Shown: piece after piece, positions 8,550 to 19,100 of the stretch
How the letters are laid out: each line of letters starts with the position of its first letter
Numbering within the stretch: the first letter of the stretch is position 1
From: Xanthobacteraceae bacterium
GTDB taxonomy: Bacteria; Pseudomonadota; Alphaproteobacteria; Rhizobiales; Xanthobacteraceae
DNA: 37,438 nucleotides
Direction of reading: 5' to 3'
NCBI GenBank assembly: GCA_020441545.1
Contig: JAGRLZ010000025.1
Location: forward strand, 1-37,438
The notes under the pieces: generated by a model
The model's database searches: none
What the model saw: only the letters and a program-made list of their open reading frames with translations
Told to the model about the DNA's origin: nothing
Program-made: the position numbers and the translations under genes

Positions 8550-8873
8550 ATGCTCGATCGCAACGAGGACATTCTGCAAGCCGCCGAGGACTGGAAGAAG
8601 GAAGGCCGCGGCGTGGCGCTGGCCACCGTGATGGAAACCTGGGGCTCGGCGCCGCGTCCGGCCGGCTCCAATCTCGTCATCAACGATGAGGGCACGTTCC
8701 TCGGCTCGGTTTCGGGCGGCTGCGTCGAAGGCGCGGTGGTCACCGAGGCGCTTGACGTGATCGCCTCCGGCGAGCCGAAGATGCTGGAATTCGGCGTCGC
8801 CGACGAGACCGCGTGGAATGTCGGGTTGTCCTGCGGCGGCACCATCCGCGTCTTCGTCGAGAAGGTCGGGTAG
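8550..8873 (+). CDS. XdhC/CoxI-family protein, N-terminal domain only
   Basis: XdhC-type proteins hold and modify the molybdenum cofactor before it is inserted into xanthine dehydrogenase-like enzymes. This 107-residue protein corresponds to the N-terminal XdhC_CoxI domain: it has ATVMETWGSAPRPAGS and the SVSGGCVEG motif with its conserved cysteine, then the WNVGLSCGGTIRVFVE end of the domain. The Rossmann half is a separate gene starting 6 bases after the stop. In many relatives the two domains form one chain. The two frames differ and each has its own plausible start, so I read this as a split pair and not as a sequencing error. Confidence 0.88.
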   Translation: MLDRNEDILQAAEDWKKEGRGVALATVMETWGSAPRPAGSNLVINDEGTFLGSVSGGCVEGAVVTEALDVIASGEPKMLEFGVADETAWNVGLSCGGTIRVFVEKVG

Positions 8874-8879
8874 GGCATC

Positions 8880-9568
8880 GTGAAACTCGAAACGCTGGAG
8901 CAGATCAATATCGAGCGTGCCGCGCGGCGGCCGGTCTTCGTCGTCACCGATGTCGCGAGCGGAGAGCAGCGCCTGGTGAAGGCCGCCGATCTCGCCGCCG
9001 ATCCGTTGCGCGAGGAACTGGCGAAGCAGCTCCGCATGGGCAGGAGCGCGATGATCGAGGCGGACGGCCGGAAGCTGTTCGTCAACGTCCATGCGCCGAC
9101 CGCGCAACTGGTCGTCATCGGCGCGGTGCATATCAGCCAGGCGCTGGTGCCGATGGCGCGCGCGCTGGGCTATGACGTCACCGTGGTCGATCCGCGCACC
9201 GCGTTTGCCAGTCCCGAGCGCTTTCCGGACGTGCCGCTGATCGCCGAATGGCCCGACGAGGCGCTGCCCAGGCTCAATGTCGACCGCTTCACCGCCTTCG
9301 TCGCGGTGACGCACGATCCGAAGATCGACGATCCGGCGCTGCTGCACGCCTTCAAATCCGGCTGCTTCTATATCGGCGCGCTGGGCTCGCGGAAGACCCA
9401 TGCCAGACGCGTCGAGCGGCTGAAGGCGCAAGGCGCGAGCGACGCCGAGATCGCCAGCATCCATGCGCCGATCGGCCTTGCCATCGGCGCGGTGTCGCCA
9501 GGCGAGGTCGCGGTGTCGATCATGGCGGAAATCACCGCCGCGCTGCGGCTGCCGAAAGCGGGTGCGCC

Positions 9569-9572
<4 letters not shown>
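8880..9572 (+). CDS. XdhC-family protein, C-terminal Rossmann domain
   Basis: This 230-residue protein carries the C-terminal XdhC Rossmann domain: LVVIGAVHISQALVPMARAL at about residues 80-99, VTVVDPRTAF following, then VAVTHDPKIDDPAL and the YIGALGSRKTHARR segment, and the HAPIGLAIGAVSPGEVAVSI end block. The start is a GTG at 8880, 6 bases after the XdhC N-terminal gene, and the stop overlaps the GTG of the next gene (GTGA at 9569-9572), so translation is probably coupled. In context it handles molybdenum cofactor for a molybdenum hydroxylase together with its neighbour. The approximately 80 residues before the Rossmann domain resemble no motif I know. Confidence 0.88.
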
Positions 9573-11221
<1,649 letters not shown>

Positions 11222-11244
11222 GGCGGAATGGGCATAAGTTGAGC

Positions 11245-11325
11245 CGTCGTTGCGAGCGAAGCGAAGCAATCCAGTTTTTGACCATCTCTGGATTGCCTCG
11301 TCTCTTTCGCTCCTCGCAATGACAG
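11245..11325. repeat. Dispersed inverted repeat (CGTCGTTGCGAGCG type)
   Basis: The left arm contains CGTCGTTGCGAGCGAAGCGA and AGCAATCCAG; the right arm has CTGGATTGCCTCG and ends CTCCTCGCAATGACAG. The arms are imperfect inverses and can form a long hairpin after the last cox gene. It has no T-run, but could protect or end the transcript. Confidence 0.75.
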
Positions 11326-11411
11326 GAGAAATCCGTTCACCAACTGGAAACACCCGCCCGCTAGATTGAGCCTTTGATTGAAACTTGGATTGAATCTTGC
11401 GGGGGCAGGGA

Positions 11412-11855
11412 ATGCGGCTGTGGGGAGTTGCCGCGCGGTGTTGCGCGATTATGACGTTTGCTTCGGCGGCTTTCGCGTTGGCGACGACGGTTCTAGCGTT
11501 GGCGACGACGGTTCTAGCGTTGGCGACGACGGTTCTAGCGTTGGCGACGCCTGCCGATGCGGCCGGCGCGTTCGCGGTCGGCCGCTGCGGCGCTTACGGC
11601 CAGGCGTTCGACTATGCGACATCGAAGGCCGCGATCGCGGCCGCGCGCCGGAAATGCACCGGCAAATGCGAGACGGTGACGATGTCGCGCGCCTGCGCGG
11701 CGCTGTCGATCGACATGACCAACCCGTGCGGCGCGCACGGCTATGCGGTGACGCCGCGCATCTCCACCGCGCTCAACACCGCCACGCGCAAGTGCTACGA
11801 GTTCGGCGGCAAGGAATGCGTGATCCGCGCCTGGGCCTGCGACGCCCGCGGCTGA
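11412..11855 (+). CDS. Secreted Cys-rich protein, DUF4189-like
   Basis: The 147-residue product has a signal peptide (about residues 1-51, ending near PADAAG) and a mature domain with eight cysteines in GRCGAYG, RRKC, GKC, RAC, NPCGAHG, RKC, KEC and WAC contexts, so up to four disulfides are likely in the periplasm or outside. The pattern of a repeated GxCG(A)YG and ATxKAAxxxAxxKC resembles DUF4189. The ATG at 11412 follows a G-rich site (GGGGGCAGGGA). Most of the hydrophobic core of the signal peptide is the 7-residue unit ALATTVL repeated three times plus a partial, encoded by a 21-bp tandem repeat, which makes the signal peptide much longer than usual. The function is unknown. Confidence 0.78.
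   Translation: MRLWGVAARCCAIMTFASAAFALATTVLALATTVLALATTVLALATPADAAGAFAVGRCGAYGQAFDYATSKAAIAAARRKCTGKCETVTMSRACAALSIDMTNPCGAHGYAVTPRISTALNTATRKCYEFGGKECVIRAWACDARG
11475..11549 (+). repeat. 21-bp tandem repeat inside a signal peptide
   Basis: A 21-bp unit beginning GCGTTGGCGACGACGG is present in three exact copies (11475-11495, 11496-11516, 11517-11537), followed by the first 12 bases of a fourth. The unit length keeps the reading frame and encodes ALATTVL, so copy number changes would alter only the length of the hydrophobic core. Confidence 0.95.
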
Positions 11856-11917
11856 CCGGCCGGTTCGCAATCGCCGGCATCATGTCCTATGGTCGGGGCC
11901 CATGAAGGAGCCGACCA

Positions 11918-12661
11918 ATGACGCGTGACTTTGTTGCCGGCGATTATCGATTCATTCCGGCGGTGTTTCAGTTCTCCAGCGGCGTCGCGGCGCTGCCCGG
12001 CCACGAGATCGTGCGGGTCCGGTTTTCCGAGCCGCTGCCGCTGGCGGACGGATTCGCGCGCGCCGCCGAACTGATCCGCGCGGAGGGGCGGCCGCTGACC
12101 GCGTTCTGCGCCTGCGAGTTGCGCTCGCCGGCGGCGTTCAGCGAAGCGGGCTTTCGCGCCTTCAACGCGCATTACGTCAAGACCCTGGCCGAATGGGGCA
12201 TCTTCGACGGCGCGGTCAATCCGGTGGCGCGCAGCAATGTGTGCCCGGAGATCGACCCGCCGCGCGAGCCGTCGTTCCACGCCTTCTCCTTCACCCGCCC
12301 GAAGGCGGACGGCGCGCCGACATTCGTGATTGCCGGCGGTGCCGAGGCGCGCGGCGGCGACGGCCCTTACGCCGAGCGCATCGTGCGCTATCGCGACGCC
12401 AGCGCCGGCGCGTTGCGGGAGAAGATCGGCTTCGTCGTCGGCGAGATGGCGCGCCGCATGGCGCTGTTCGAGGCCGACTGGGCGGGCAGCACCGGCGTGC
12501 AGATCTACACGATACACGATTTCCATGCATTCGCCGCCGACGAACTGGTGCGGCAGGGCGCGGGGCGCTTCGGCATGACCTGGCACTATGCGCGGCCGCC
12601 GGTGATCGATCTCGAATACGAGATGGATTGCCGCAGGGTGATGACCGAGCTTGTGATCTGA
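11918..12661 (+). CDS. RidA/CnbZ-like protein, function not established
   Basis: The 247-residue protein begins after a clear AAGGAG site 7 bases before the ATG. It has conserved-looking blocks YRFIPAVFQFSSGVAAL, PLTAFCACELRSPAAF, NPVARSNVCPEIDPP and a C-terminal TGVQIYTIHDFHAFAADEL followed by TWHYARPPVIDLEYEMDCR. The C-terminal part reads like a RidA (YjgF) domain. I recall homologues carrying the database name '2-amino-5-chloromuconate deaminase CnbZ', but that is memory and the name may not reflect function. A DadA-type flavin oxidase follows after 114 bases. RidA proteins remove imines made by such oxidases, so a functional link is possible but inferred. Confidence 0.55.
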   Translation: MTRDFVAGDYRFIPAVFQFSSGVAALPGHEIVRVRFSEPLPLADGFARAAELIRAEGRPLTAFCACELRSPAAFSEAGFRAFNAHYVKTLAEWGIFDGAVNPVARSNVCPEIDPPREPSFHAFSFTRPKADGAPTFVIAGGAEARGGDGPYAERIVRYRDASAGALREKIGFVVGEMARRMALFEADWAGSTGVQIYTIHDFHAFAADELVRQGAGRFGMTWHYARPPVIDLEYEMDCRRVMTELVI

Positions 12662-12775
12662 CCGCGGCGCGGGCCGGCATTTGCAGTGGCGCGGCGGCAT
12701 CCCTACATCAGTCGCAGCACCTTGTTCGGTTTCTTTTGGCGCGGTTCGCGCCAGCATCGATATGCGGAGCCATGA

Positions 12776-14035
12776 ATGGCGGAGTTGCATGCGGATGTCG
12801 TGGTTCTCGGCGCCGGCATGGTGGGCGTCAGCGCGGCGCTGCACCTGCAGGCGCGCGGGCGCGATGCCGTGCTGTTCGACAAGCACGGCGAGGCCGGCGA
12901 GGAGACCAGCTACGGCAATGCCGGACTGATCGAGCGCGCCTCCGTCTTTCCCTACATGTTTCCGCGCGACCTGCCGCACATCCTGCGCTACGCCTTCAAC
13001 CGCTCGACCGAAGCGCATTACCACCTCGACGCGCTGCCGGCGGTGCTGCCGTGGCTGTGGCGCTACTTCCGCGCCTCGTCGCCGGCGGGCGCGATGCGCA
13101 CGGCGCGCGCCGCGCTGCCGCTGATCGAGCGCAGCCTGGCCGAGCACGAGGCGCTGGTCGCGGCCGCCGGCGTGCCGGACCTGCTGCGCCGCACCGGCTG
13201 GATCAAGCTGTTCCGCACCGAGGCCAGCCTGGCGGCCGGCGTCGCCGAGTTGCAGCGCGCGCAAGCCTTCGCCGGCGTCGAGGCCGATGTGCTCGACCGG
13301 CCGGGCGTGTCCGCGCGCGAGCCGCACCTGGCGGAGGTCTTCACCGGGGCGATCCACTGGCGCGCGCCGGCCTTCGTTCCCGATCCCGGCGCGCTGGCCA
13401 AAGCCTATGCGCGGCTGTTTCGCGATCGCGGCGGACGCTTCCTGGCGGGCGATGCGCGCACGCTCGACAAGGACGGCACCGGCTGGCGCGTCCGCGCCGC
13501 CAATGGCGATGCGGTGACTGCGCCCGACATCGTCGTGGCGCTGGGGCCGTGGTCCGACATCGTCTACGACGCGCTGGGCTACCGGATTCCGCTCGGCATC
13601 AAGCGCGGCTATCACATGCACTTCGCGCCGAAGGGCAATGCGGTGCTGAATCACCCGCTGCTCGATGCCGACCGCGGTTATCTGCTGGCGCCGATGAATC
13701 GCGGCATCCGCCTCACCACCGGCGCCGAATTCGCCCGCCGCGATGCGCCGCCGACGCCGGTGCAACTGGCCCGCGCGCTGCCCGAGGCGCGGCGGCTGTT
13801 TCCGCTCGGCGAAGCCGTCGACGACGCGCCGTGGATGGGCCGGCGGCCCTGCCTGCCGGACATGCTGCCGGTGATCGGGCCGGCGCCGCGCCACGCCGGA
13901 ATCTGGTTCGATTTCGGCCACCAGCATCATGGGCTGACGCTCGGCCCCGCCACCGGGCGGCTGCTGGCCGAGATGATGACCGGGGAAACCCCGTTCGCGG
14001 ACCCGGCGCCCTTCAGCGTGACGCGCTTCGGTTAA
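12776..14035 (+). CDS. FAD-dependent oxidoreductase, DadA/DAO family
   Basis: This 419-residue flavoprotein has the N-terminal FAD-binding Rossmann motif VVVLGAGMVGVSAALHL (residues 8-24) with the acidic residue of FDKHGEAG after the second strand, followed by TSYGNAGLI, a block typical of the small subunit of D-amino acid dehydrogenases (DadA). The C-terminal part has GIKRGYHMHF, the GYLLAPMNRGIRLTTGAEFA segment and the closing FAD-contact block WFDFGHQHHGLTLGPATGRLLAEM. It probably oxidises an amino acid or amine and feeds electrons to the quinone pool. The substrate cannot be told. It lies downstream of the RidA/CnbZ-like gene. Confidence 0.85.
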   Translation: MAELHADVVVLGAGMVGVSAALHLQARGRDAVLFDKHGEAGEETSYGNAGLIERASVFPYMFPRDLPHILRYAFNRSTEAHYHLDALPAVLPWLWRYFRASSPAGAMRTARAALPLIERSLAEHEALVAAAGVPDLLRRTGWIKLFRTEASLAAGVAELQRAQAFAGVEADVLDRPGVSAREPHLAEVFTGAIHWRAPAFVPDPGALAKAYARLFRDRGGRFLAGDARTLDKDGTGWRVRAANGDAVTAPDIVVALGPWSDIVYDALGYRIPLGIKRGYHMHFAPKGNAVLNHPLLDADRGYLLAPMNRGIRLTTGAEFARRDAPPTPVQLARALPEARRLFPLGEAVDDAPWMGRRPCLPDMLPVIGPAPRHAGIWFDFGHQHHGLTLGPATGRLLAEMMTGETPFADPAPFSVTRFG

Positions 14036-14169
14036 CCGCGAGTCCAAAGTCGGTCTTGCGGGGCGGCGATGGTGCCGGCATGAGGCTTGCGTCCCGCTGG
14101 CGAGGCGATAGTGTTGGCATGTTTCGCGATGCTCGGAAGGGGCGTTCGAAGCTATTCTGGAGCCGCGAT

Positions 14170-14424
14170 ATGAAGATTACCATCGAAGTCGATTGCACCC
14201 CGCTCGAAGCCCGCGAATTCATGGGCCTTCCTGACGTCCAGCCGATGCAGGCCGCGATGATGGACAAATTCCAGCAGCGCATGATGGAGAACATCGACAA
14301 GTTCTCGCCGGATGCGATCATCCAGAGCTGGTTCACCTTCGATCCGAAGATCGCCGAACGCTTCCAGAGCATCTTCGCCAGCATGACGGGGCTCGGCTCC
14401 GGCCGGAACAGCGACAAGAAATAG
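14170..14424 (+). CDS. Small DUF6489-like protein
   Basis: The 84-residue protein starts MKITIEVDCTPLEAREFMGL and continues with DVQPMQAAMMDKFQQRMMENI and a short helical tail ending in DKK. The pattern fits the small alphaproteobacterial family I know as DUF6489, of unknown function. It has no signal or membrane segment. The ATG at 14170 follows a weak ribosome site; the frame is open far upstream only because of the GC-rich shadow of the oxidoreductase gene. It is expected to be a soluble cytoplasmic protein. Confidence 0.78.
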   Translation: MKITIEVDCTPLEAREFMGLPDVQPMQAAMMDKFQQRMMENIDKFSPDAIIQSWFTFDPKIAERFQSIFASMTGLGSGRNSDKK

Positions 14425-14462
14425 CCGGCCCGGCCTGTCCCGGACATCGTCCCGTTTCCCGA

Positions 14463-14488
14463 TCCTGTCTCCCGGTCCTGTCTCCCGG
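14463..14488. repeat. 13-bp tandem duplication
   Basis: TCCTGTCTCCCGG occurs twice exactly, at 14463-14475 and 14476-14488, and is followed by TCCCGGGT. Confidence 0.85.
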
Positions 14489-14767
14489 TCCCGGGTCATG
14501 GTGCGGCCTGGGTTATAGTCTGGATCAGGCGCTGCGCGGGACGCCCGGCGCCGCTGTGGCGGTCTCGCAGGGCGGTATTATAGGGTGCGCGATCGTGTCG
14601 CGGATGCGCGGGCTCCGCGAAGGTTGTGCCTGAACGATTGTCGTTGCCAACGGCCGGTAAAAGCAGGCACAATCGTAAGCTGTATGCCGCGTCAGCGATG
14701 CGGTCCAGAACGTCGCCAAGACGTCGATCGATCTTGTTTGGGGAGGGGCGCGTGCGAGCGTGCAACG

Positions 14768-14786
14768 GTTGTCCTCACCGGACAAC
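14768..14786. promoter_or_regulatory. Operator-like palindrome before the epoxide hydrolase
   Basis: GTTGTCC and GGACAAC form a perfect 7-bp inverted repeat around TCACC, about 137 bases upstream of the start codon. The form suits a dimeric repressor of the TetR or MarR type, but no regulator gene lies nearby. Assignment as an operator is inferred. Confidence 0.35.
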
Positions 14787-14822
14787 GTCGTGTCTGACAT
14801 TCATGTCGTGTCTGACATCCAT
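14787..14822. repeat. 18-bp tandem duplication
   Basis: GTCGTGTCTGACATTCAT at 14787-14804 is followed directly by GTCGTGTCTGACATCCAT at 14805-14822, with one difference. It abuts the palindrome at 14768-14786. Confidence 0.85.
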
Positions 14823-14922
14823 TCCGTTTCCCGATGTAGCCGCATGCCTTGCGCGCGGTCCGTTCGCGCGTGCCCTTGTGCGGCCGTGCGGCGGCCTCGC
14901 CGGGGCCGGCGAGGAGTGCTGA

Positions 14923-15936
14923 ATGATCGAAATGCCCCCGCTGCAATTCGCGCAGACCAACGGAATCCGCATGGGCTACTACGAGGCGGGTCCGCAATCG
15001 GACGCGCCGCCGATGGTGCTGTGCCACGGCTGGCCCGAACTCGCATTCTCGTGGCGGCACCAGATCAAGGCGCTGAGCGAGGCCGGCATCCGGGTCATCG
15101 CGCCGGACCAGCGTGGCTACGGCGCCACCGACCGGCCCGAGGCGGTGGAGGCTTACGACCTCGAACAGCTTACCGGCGACCTGGTCGGCCTGCTCGATCA
15201 CCTGAATATCGACAAGGCGATTTTCGTCGGCCACGACTGGGGCGGATTCGTCGTCTGGCAGATGGCGCTGCGGCATCCGTCGCGCGTTGCCGGCGTGATC
15301 GGCGTCAACACGCCGCATGCCGATCGCGCGCCGATGGATCCGATCGCGCTGTTCCGCAAGCGGTTCGGCGACAGCATGTATATCGTGCAGTTCCAGGATC
15401 CGGCGCGGCATCCCGACCGCATCTTCGGCGGCAAGGTCGCCGAGACGTTCGACTTCTTCATGCGCAAGCCGCTTCCGCGCAAGAATAGGGAGCCCCGCAA
15501 GGACGACGGCGCCGCCGATCCGCCCACCGCCGGCGTCGGCGCATCGCCGGCGCTCAACATGGCGTTTCCGCAGATGGTCGCCGGATACGACCCCAAAGTC
15601 GATCCGCGCCCGACGATCCTGTCGCCGGAGGAAATGAAGGTGTTCGTCGATACGTTCGGCCGCACCGGGTTCACCGGCGGCATCAACTGGTATCGCAACA
15701 TGAGCCGCAACTGGGAGCGCGCCGCGACGCTCGATCATACCGTGCGGGTGCCGTCGCTGATGATCATGGCCGAGAACGATGCGGTGCTGCCGCCATCGTC
15801 CGCCGACGGCATGGAGAAGATCATTCCCGATCTCGAGAAATACCTGGTGCGCGACAGCGGCCACTGGACCCAGCAGGAGCAGCCCGATGAAGTGAGCGAC
15901 AAGCTGATCGAGTGGCGGCGGCGGAGATTCGGGTGA
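14923..15936 (+). CDS. Epoxide hydrolase, alpha/beta fold
   Basis: The 337-residue protein is an alpha/beta-fold epoxide hydrolase, which opens epoxides to diols through a covalent aspartyl ester. It has the oxyanion motif HGWPE (residues 35-39), the nucleophile elbow GHDWGG with Asp105, where esterases have Ser, ring-opening Tyr candidates Tyr153 (SMYIVQFQDP) and Tyr257 (GINWYRNM), the acid Asp286 and His314 in SGHWTQ. A GGCGAGGAG-type ribosome site precedes the ATG. A self-sufficient P450 starts 211 bases downstream on the same strand; a P450 that makes epoxides followed by an epoxide hydrolase is a sensible pair, but co-transcription is not shown. Confidence 0.92.
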   Translation: MIEMPPLQFAQTNGIRMGYYEAGPQSDAPPMVLCHGWPELAFSWRHQIKALSEAGIRVIAPDQRGYGATDRPEAVEAYDLEQLTGDLVGLLDHLNIDKAIFVGHDWGGFVVWQMALRHPSRVAGVIGVNTPHADRAPMDPIALFRKRFGDSMYIVQFQDPARHPDRIFGGKVAETFDFFMRKPLPRKNREPRKDDGAADPPTAGVGASPALNMAFPQMVAGYDPKVDPRPTILSPEEMKVFVDTFGRTGFTGGINWYRNMSRNWERAATLDHTVRVPSLMIMAENDAVLPPSSADGMEKIIPDLEKYLVRDSGHWTQQEQPDEVSDKLIEWRRRRFG

Positions 15937-16003
15937 ACGGCATCGTGGGACTGCGGCCGGAAAAGGAGGCCAGCCCATCAAGGATGTGGACGGCCGGAAT
16001 CTT

Positions 16004-16120
16004 CGTCATTGCGAGCCAACGGGTCCGCGCAAGCGCGGCCCGATGACAGGCTCCGCGAAGCGATCCGGCAATTGAACGAAAGACTGGACTGCTTCGGGGC
16101 TCGTGCTCCCCGCAACGACG
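16004..16120. repeat. Degenerate dispersed inverted repeat (CGTCATTGCGAG type)
   Basis: The left end CGTCATTGCGAGCC and the right end CCCGCAACGACG are inverted. The inside shows AGCGATCCGGCAATTG and GACTGGACTGCTTCG, a degraded form of the repeat at 11245-11325. It fills the gap between the epoxide hydrolase and the fused P450. Confidence 0.65.
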
Positions 16121-16147
16121 AATAGAGCTAACGAGGGATATTCCATC

Positions 16148-19100
16148 ATGACATCGACGAATCCGTTGGACCCGATTCCGCATCCGCCGAAAAAGCCGGT
16201 GGTCGGTAACATGCTGTCGATCGATTCGACCGCGCCGATCCAGAACCTGGTGCAGCTCGCCAGGGAGCTCGGGCCGATCTACTGGCTCGACATGATGGGC
16301 GCGCAGATGATCGTCGTCTCCGGGCACGACCTGGTCGATGAACTGTGCGACGAGAAGCGGTTCGACAAGTCGGTGCGCGGCTCGCTGCGCCGGGTGCGGA
16401 CGATCGCCGGCGACGGCCTGTTCACCGCCGACACCAAGGCCCCGAACTGGGGCAAGGCGCACAACATCCTGCTGCAGCCGTTCGGCAACCGCGCGATGCA
16501 GTCCTATCATCCGAGCATGGTCGATATCGCCGAGCAGCTCGTGAAGAAGTGGGAGCGGCTCAACGCCGACGAGGAAGTCGACGTCGTCCACGACATGACC
16601 GCGCTGACGCTCGACACCATCGGGCTGTGCGGCTTCGACTATCGCTTCAACTCGTTCTATCGCCGCGACTATCATCCGTTCGTCGAGGCATTGGTGCGCT
16701 CGCTCGAAACCATCATGATGACGCGCGGCCTGCCGCTCGAAAAACTGTGGATGCAGAAGCGCAACCGCGATCTGGTCGCCGATGCCGCCTTCATGAACAA
16801 GATGGTGGACGACGTGATCGCGGCGCGGCGCGGCGGCGGCGATTCCGAGGCCAACAAGGACATGCTCAACGCCATGCTCACCGGCGTCGACAAGGTGACC
16901 GGCGAGCAGCTCGACGACGTCAACATCCGCTTCCAGATCAACACGTTCCTGATCGCCGGCCACGAGACCACCAGCGGCCTGTTGTCCTACGCGATCTACG
17001 CGATGCTCAAGCATCCCGACGTAATGAAGAAAGCCTATGAGGAAGTCGACCGCGTGTTCGGCGGCGACCTCGACGTGCGGCCGACCTATCAGCAGGTGTC
17101 GCAACTCACCTACATCACGCAGATCCTGAAAGAGTCGCTGCGGCTGTGGCCGCCGGCGCCGGCCTTCGCCGTCTCGCCGTATCAGGACGAGGTGATCGGC
17201 GGCAAGTACAAGCTCCGCAAGGGATCGTTCGTCCTGCTGCTGGCGGCGGCGCTGCATCGCGATCCGTCGGTGTGGGGGCCGAACCCGGACGCGTTCGATC
17301 CGGAGAATTTCAGCCGCGAGGCGGAAGCCAAGCGTCCGGTCAATGCCTGGAAGCCGTTCGGCAACGGCCAGCGCGCCTGCATCGGCCGGGGCTTCGCGAT
17401 GCACGAGGCGGCGCTTGCGCTCGGCATGATCCTCCAGCGCTTCAAGCTGATCGATCACAATCGCTATCAGCTGCACCTGAAGGAAACGCTGACGATCAAG
17501 CCGGAAGGCTTCAAGATCAAGGTGCGTCCGCGTCTTGACAGCGGGCGCACCAGCAAGGGGCCGGCGGCGGCCGCCGCGACGGCGAAGTCCGCGGCGCCCG
17601 CGGCGCAGGCGCGCGCGCGGCCCGGCCACAACACGCCGCTACTGGTGCTGTACGGCTCCAACCTCGGCACCGCGGAGGAGCTTGCCACCCGCATCGCCGA
17701 CCAGGCTGAGGTCAACGGTTTCGCCACCCGGCTCGCGCCGCTCGACGAGACGGTCGGCGAATTGCCGAAGGAGGGCGGCGTGCTGATCTTCTGCGCTTCT
17801 TACAACGGCGCGCCGCCCGACAACGCGACGCAGTTCGTGAAGTGGCTGCAAGGCGACCTGCCGAAGGACGCCTTCGCCGGCGTCAAATACGCGATCTTCG
17901 GCTGCGGCAACAGCGACTGGGCGGCGACCTACCAGTCGGTGCCGCGCCTGATCGACGAGCAACTCGCGGCCCATGGCGCGGCCAACGTGTTCGAGCGCGG
18001 CGAGGGCAATGCGCGCGAGGATCTCGATGGCCAGTTCGAGTCCTGGTACGCCAAGCTCGGCCCGGCCGCGGTGAAGGCCCTCGGCATCGACGCCAGGTTC
18101 AGCCGCAGCGCCGACGATGCGCCGCTGTACCAGGTCGAGCCGGTGGCGCCGACGGTGGCGAACACCGTCGCCAGTCTCGGCGGCGCGGTGCCGATGAAGG
18201 TGCTGTCCAGCGCCGAATTGCAGAATCGCACGGGCCCCAACGCGTCCGACCGCTCGACGCGGCACGTCGAGGTGGAATTGCCGGCCGGGGTGAGCTATCG
18301 CGCTGGCGATCACCTCAGCGTCATCCCGCGCAATGCCCCGACGCTGGTCGATGCCGTGGCGCGCCGCTTCGGTTTCCAGCCGACCGACCAGGTCCGGTTG
18401 CAGGTGCCGCAAGGCCGCCGCGCCCAACTGCCGGTGGGGCAGGCGGTGTCGGTCGGGCGGCTGCTCTCCGAGTTCGTCGAATTGCAACAGGTGGCGACGC
18501 GCAAGCAGATCCAGATCATGGCGGAGAACACGCGCTGCCCCATGACCAAGCCGACGCTGCTCGGACTGGTCGGCGAGGACGCGGAATCGCAGGAGCGCTA
18601 TCGCAGCGAGGTGATGGCGAAGCGCAAGTCGGTGTTCGACCTGCTGGAGGAATTCCCGGCCTGCGACCTGCCGTTCCACGCCTATCTCGAAATGCTGTCG
18701 CTGCTGGCGCCGCGCTATTACTCGATCTCGTCGTCGCCGCTGGTGGAGCCGTCGCGTTGCAGCGTCACCGTCGGCGTGGTCGAGGGACCGGCCGCGTCGG
18801 GGCGCGGCACCTACAGGGGCATCTGCTCGAACTACATGGCGGGCCGCCGCCCCGGCGACACCATCTTCGCCTCGGTGCGCGAAACCAAGGCCGGCTTCCG
18901 GCTGCCCGAAAATCCCGCGACGCCGGTCATCATGGTCGGCCCCGGCACCGGGCTCGCGCCGTTCCGCGGCTTCCTGCAGGAACGCGCGGCGATGATGGCG
19001 GCGGGCACGGTGCTGGGGCCGTCGATGCTGTTCTTCGGCTGCCGCAACCCGGAGCAGGACTTCCTCTACGCGGACGAGCTGAAAGGCTTCGCCGACGAGG

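Larger units (their letters stand above)
14425..14922. other. Intergenic region upstream of the epoxide hydrolase
   Basis: No gene is supported in these 498 bases. The stretch holds three repeat elements listed separately: a 13-bp duplication, a 7-bp-stem palindrome and an 18-bp tandem duplication. The palindrome and 18-bp repeat end about 100 bases before the start codon at 14923 and could be regulatory sites. Confidence 0.5.

Noticed and set aside
8871-8880. A frameshift splitting xdhC
   Set aside because: Each half has a natural domain border and its own start codon, and the second half is coupled to the next gene; a split gene pair explains it better.
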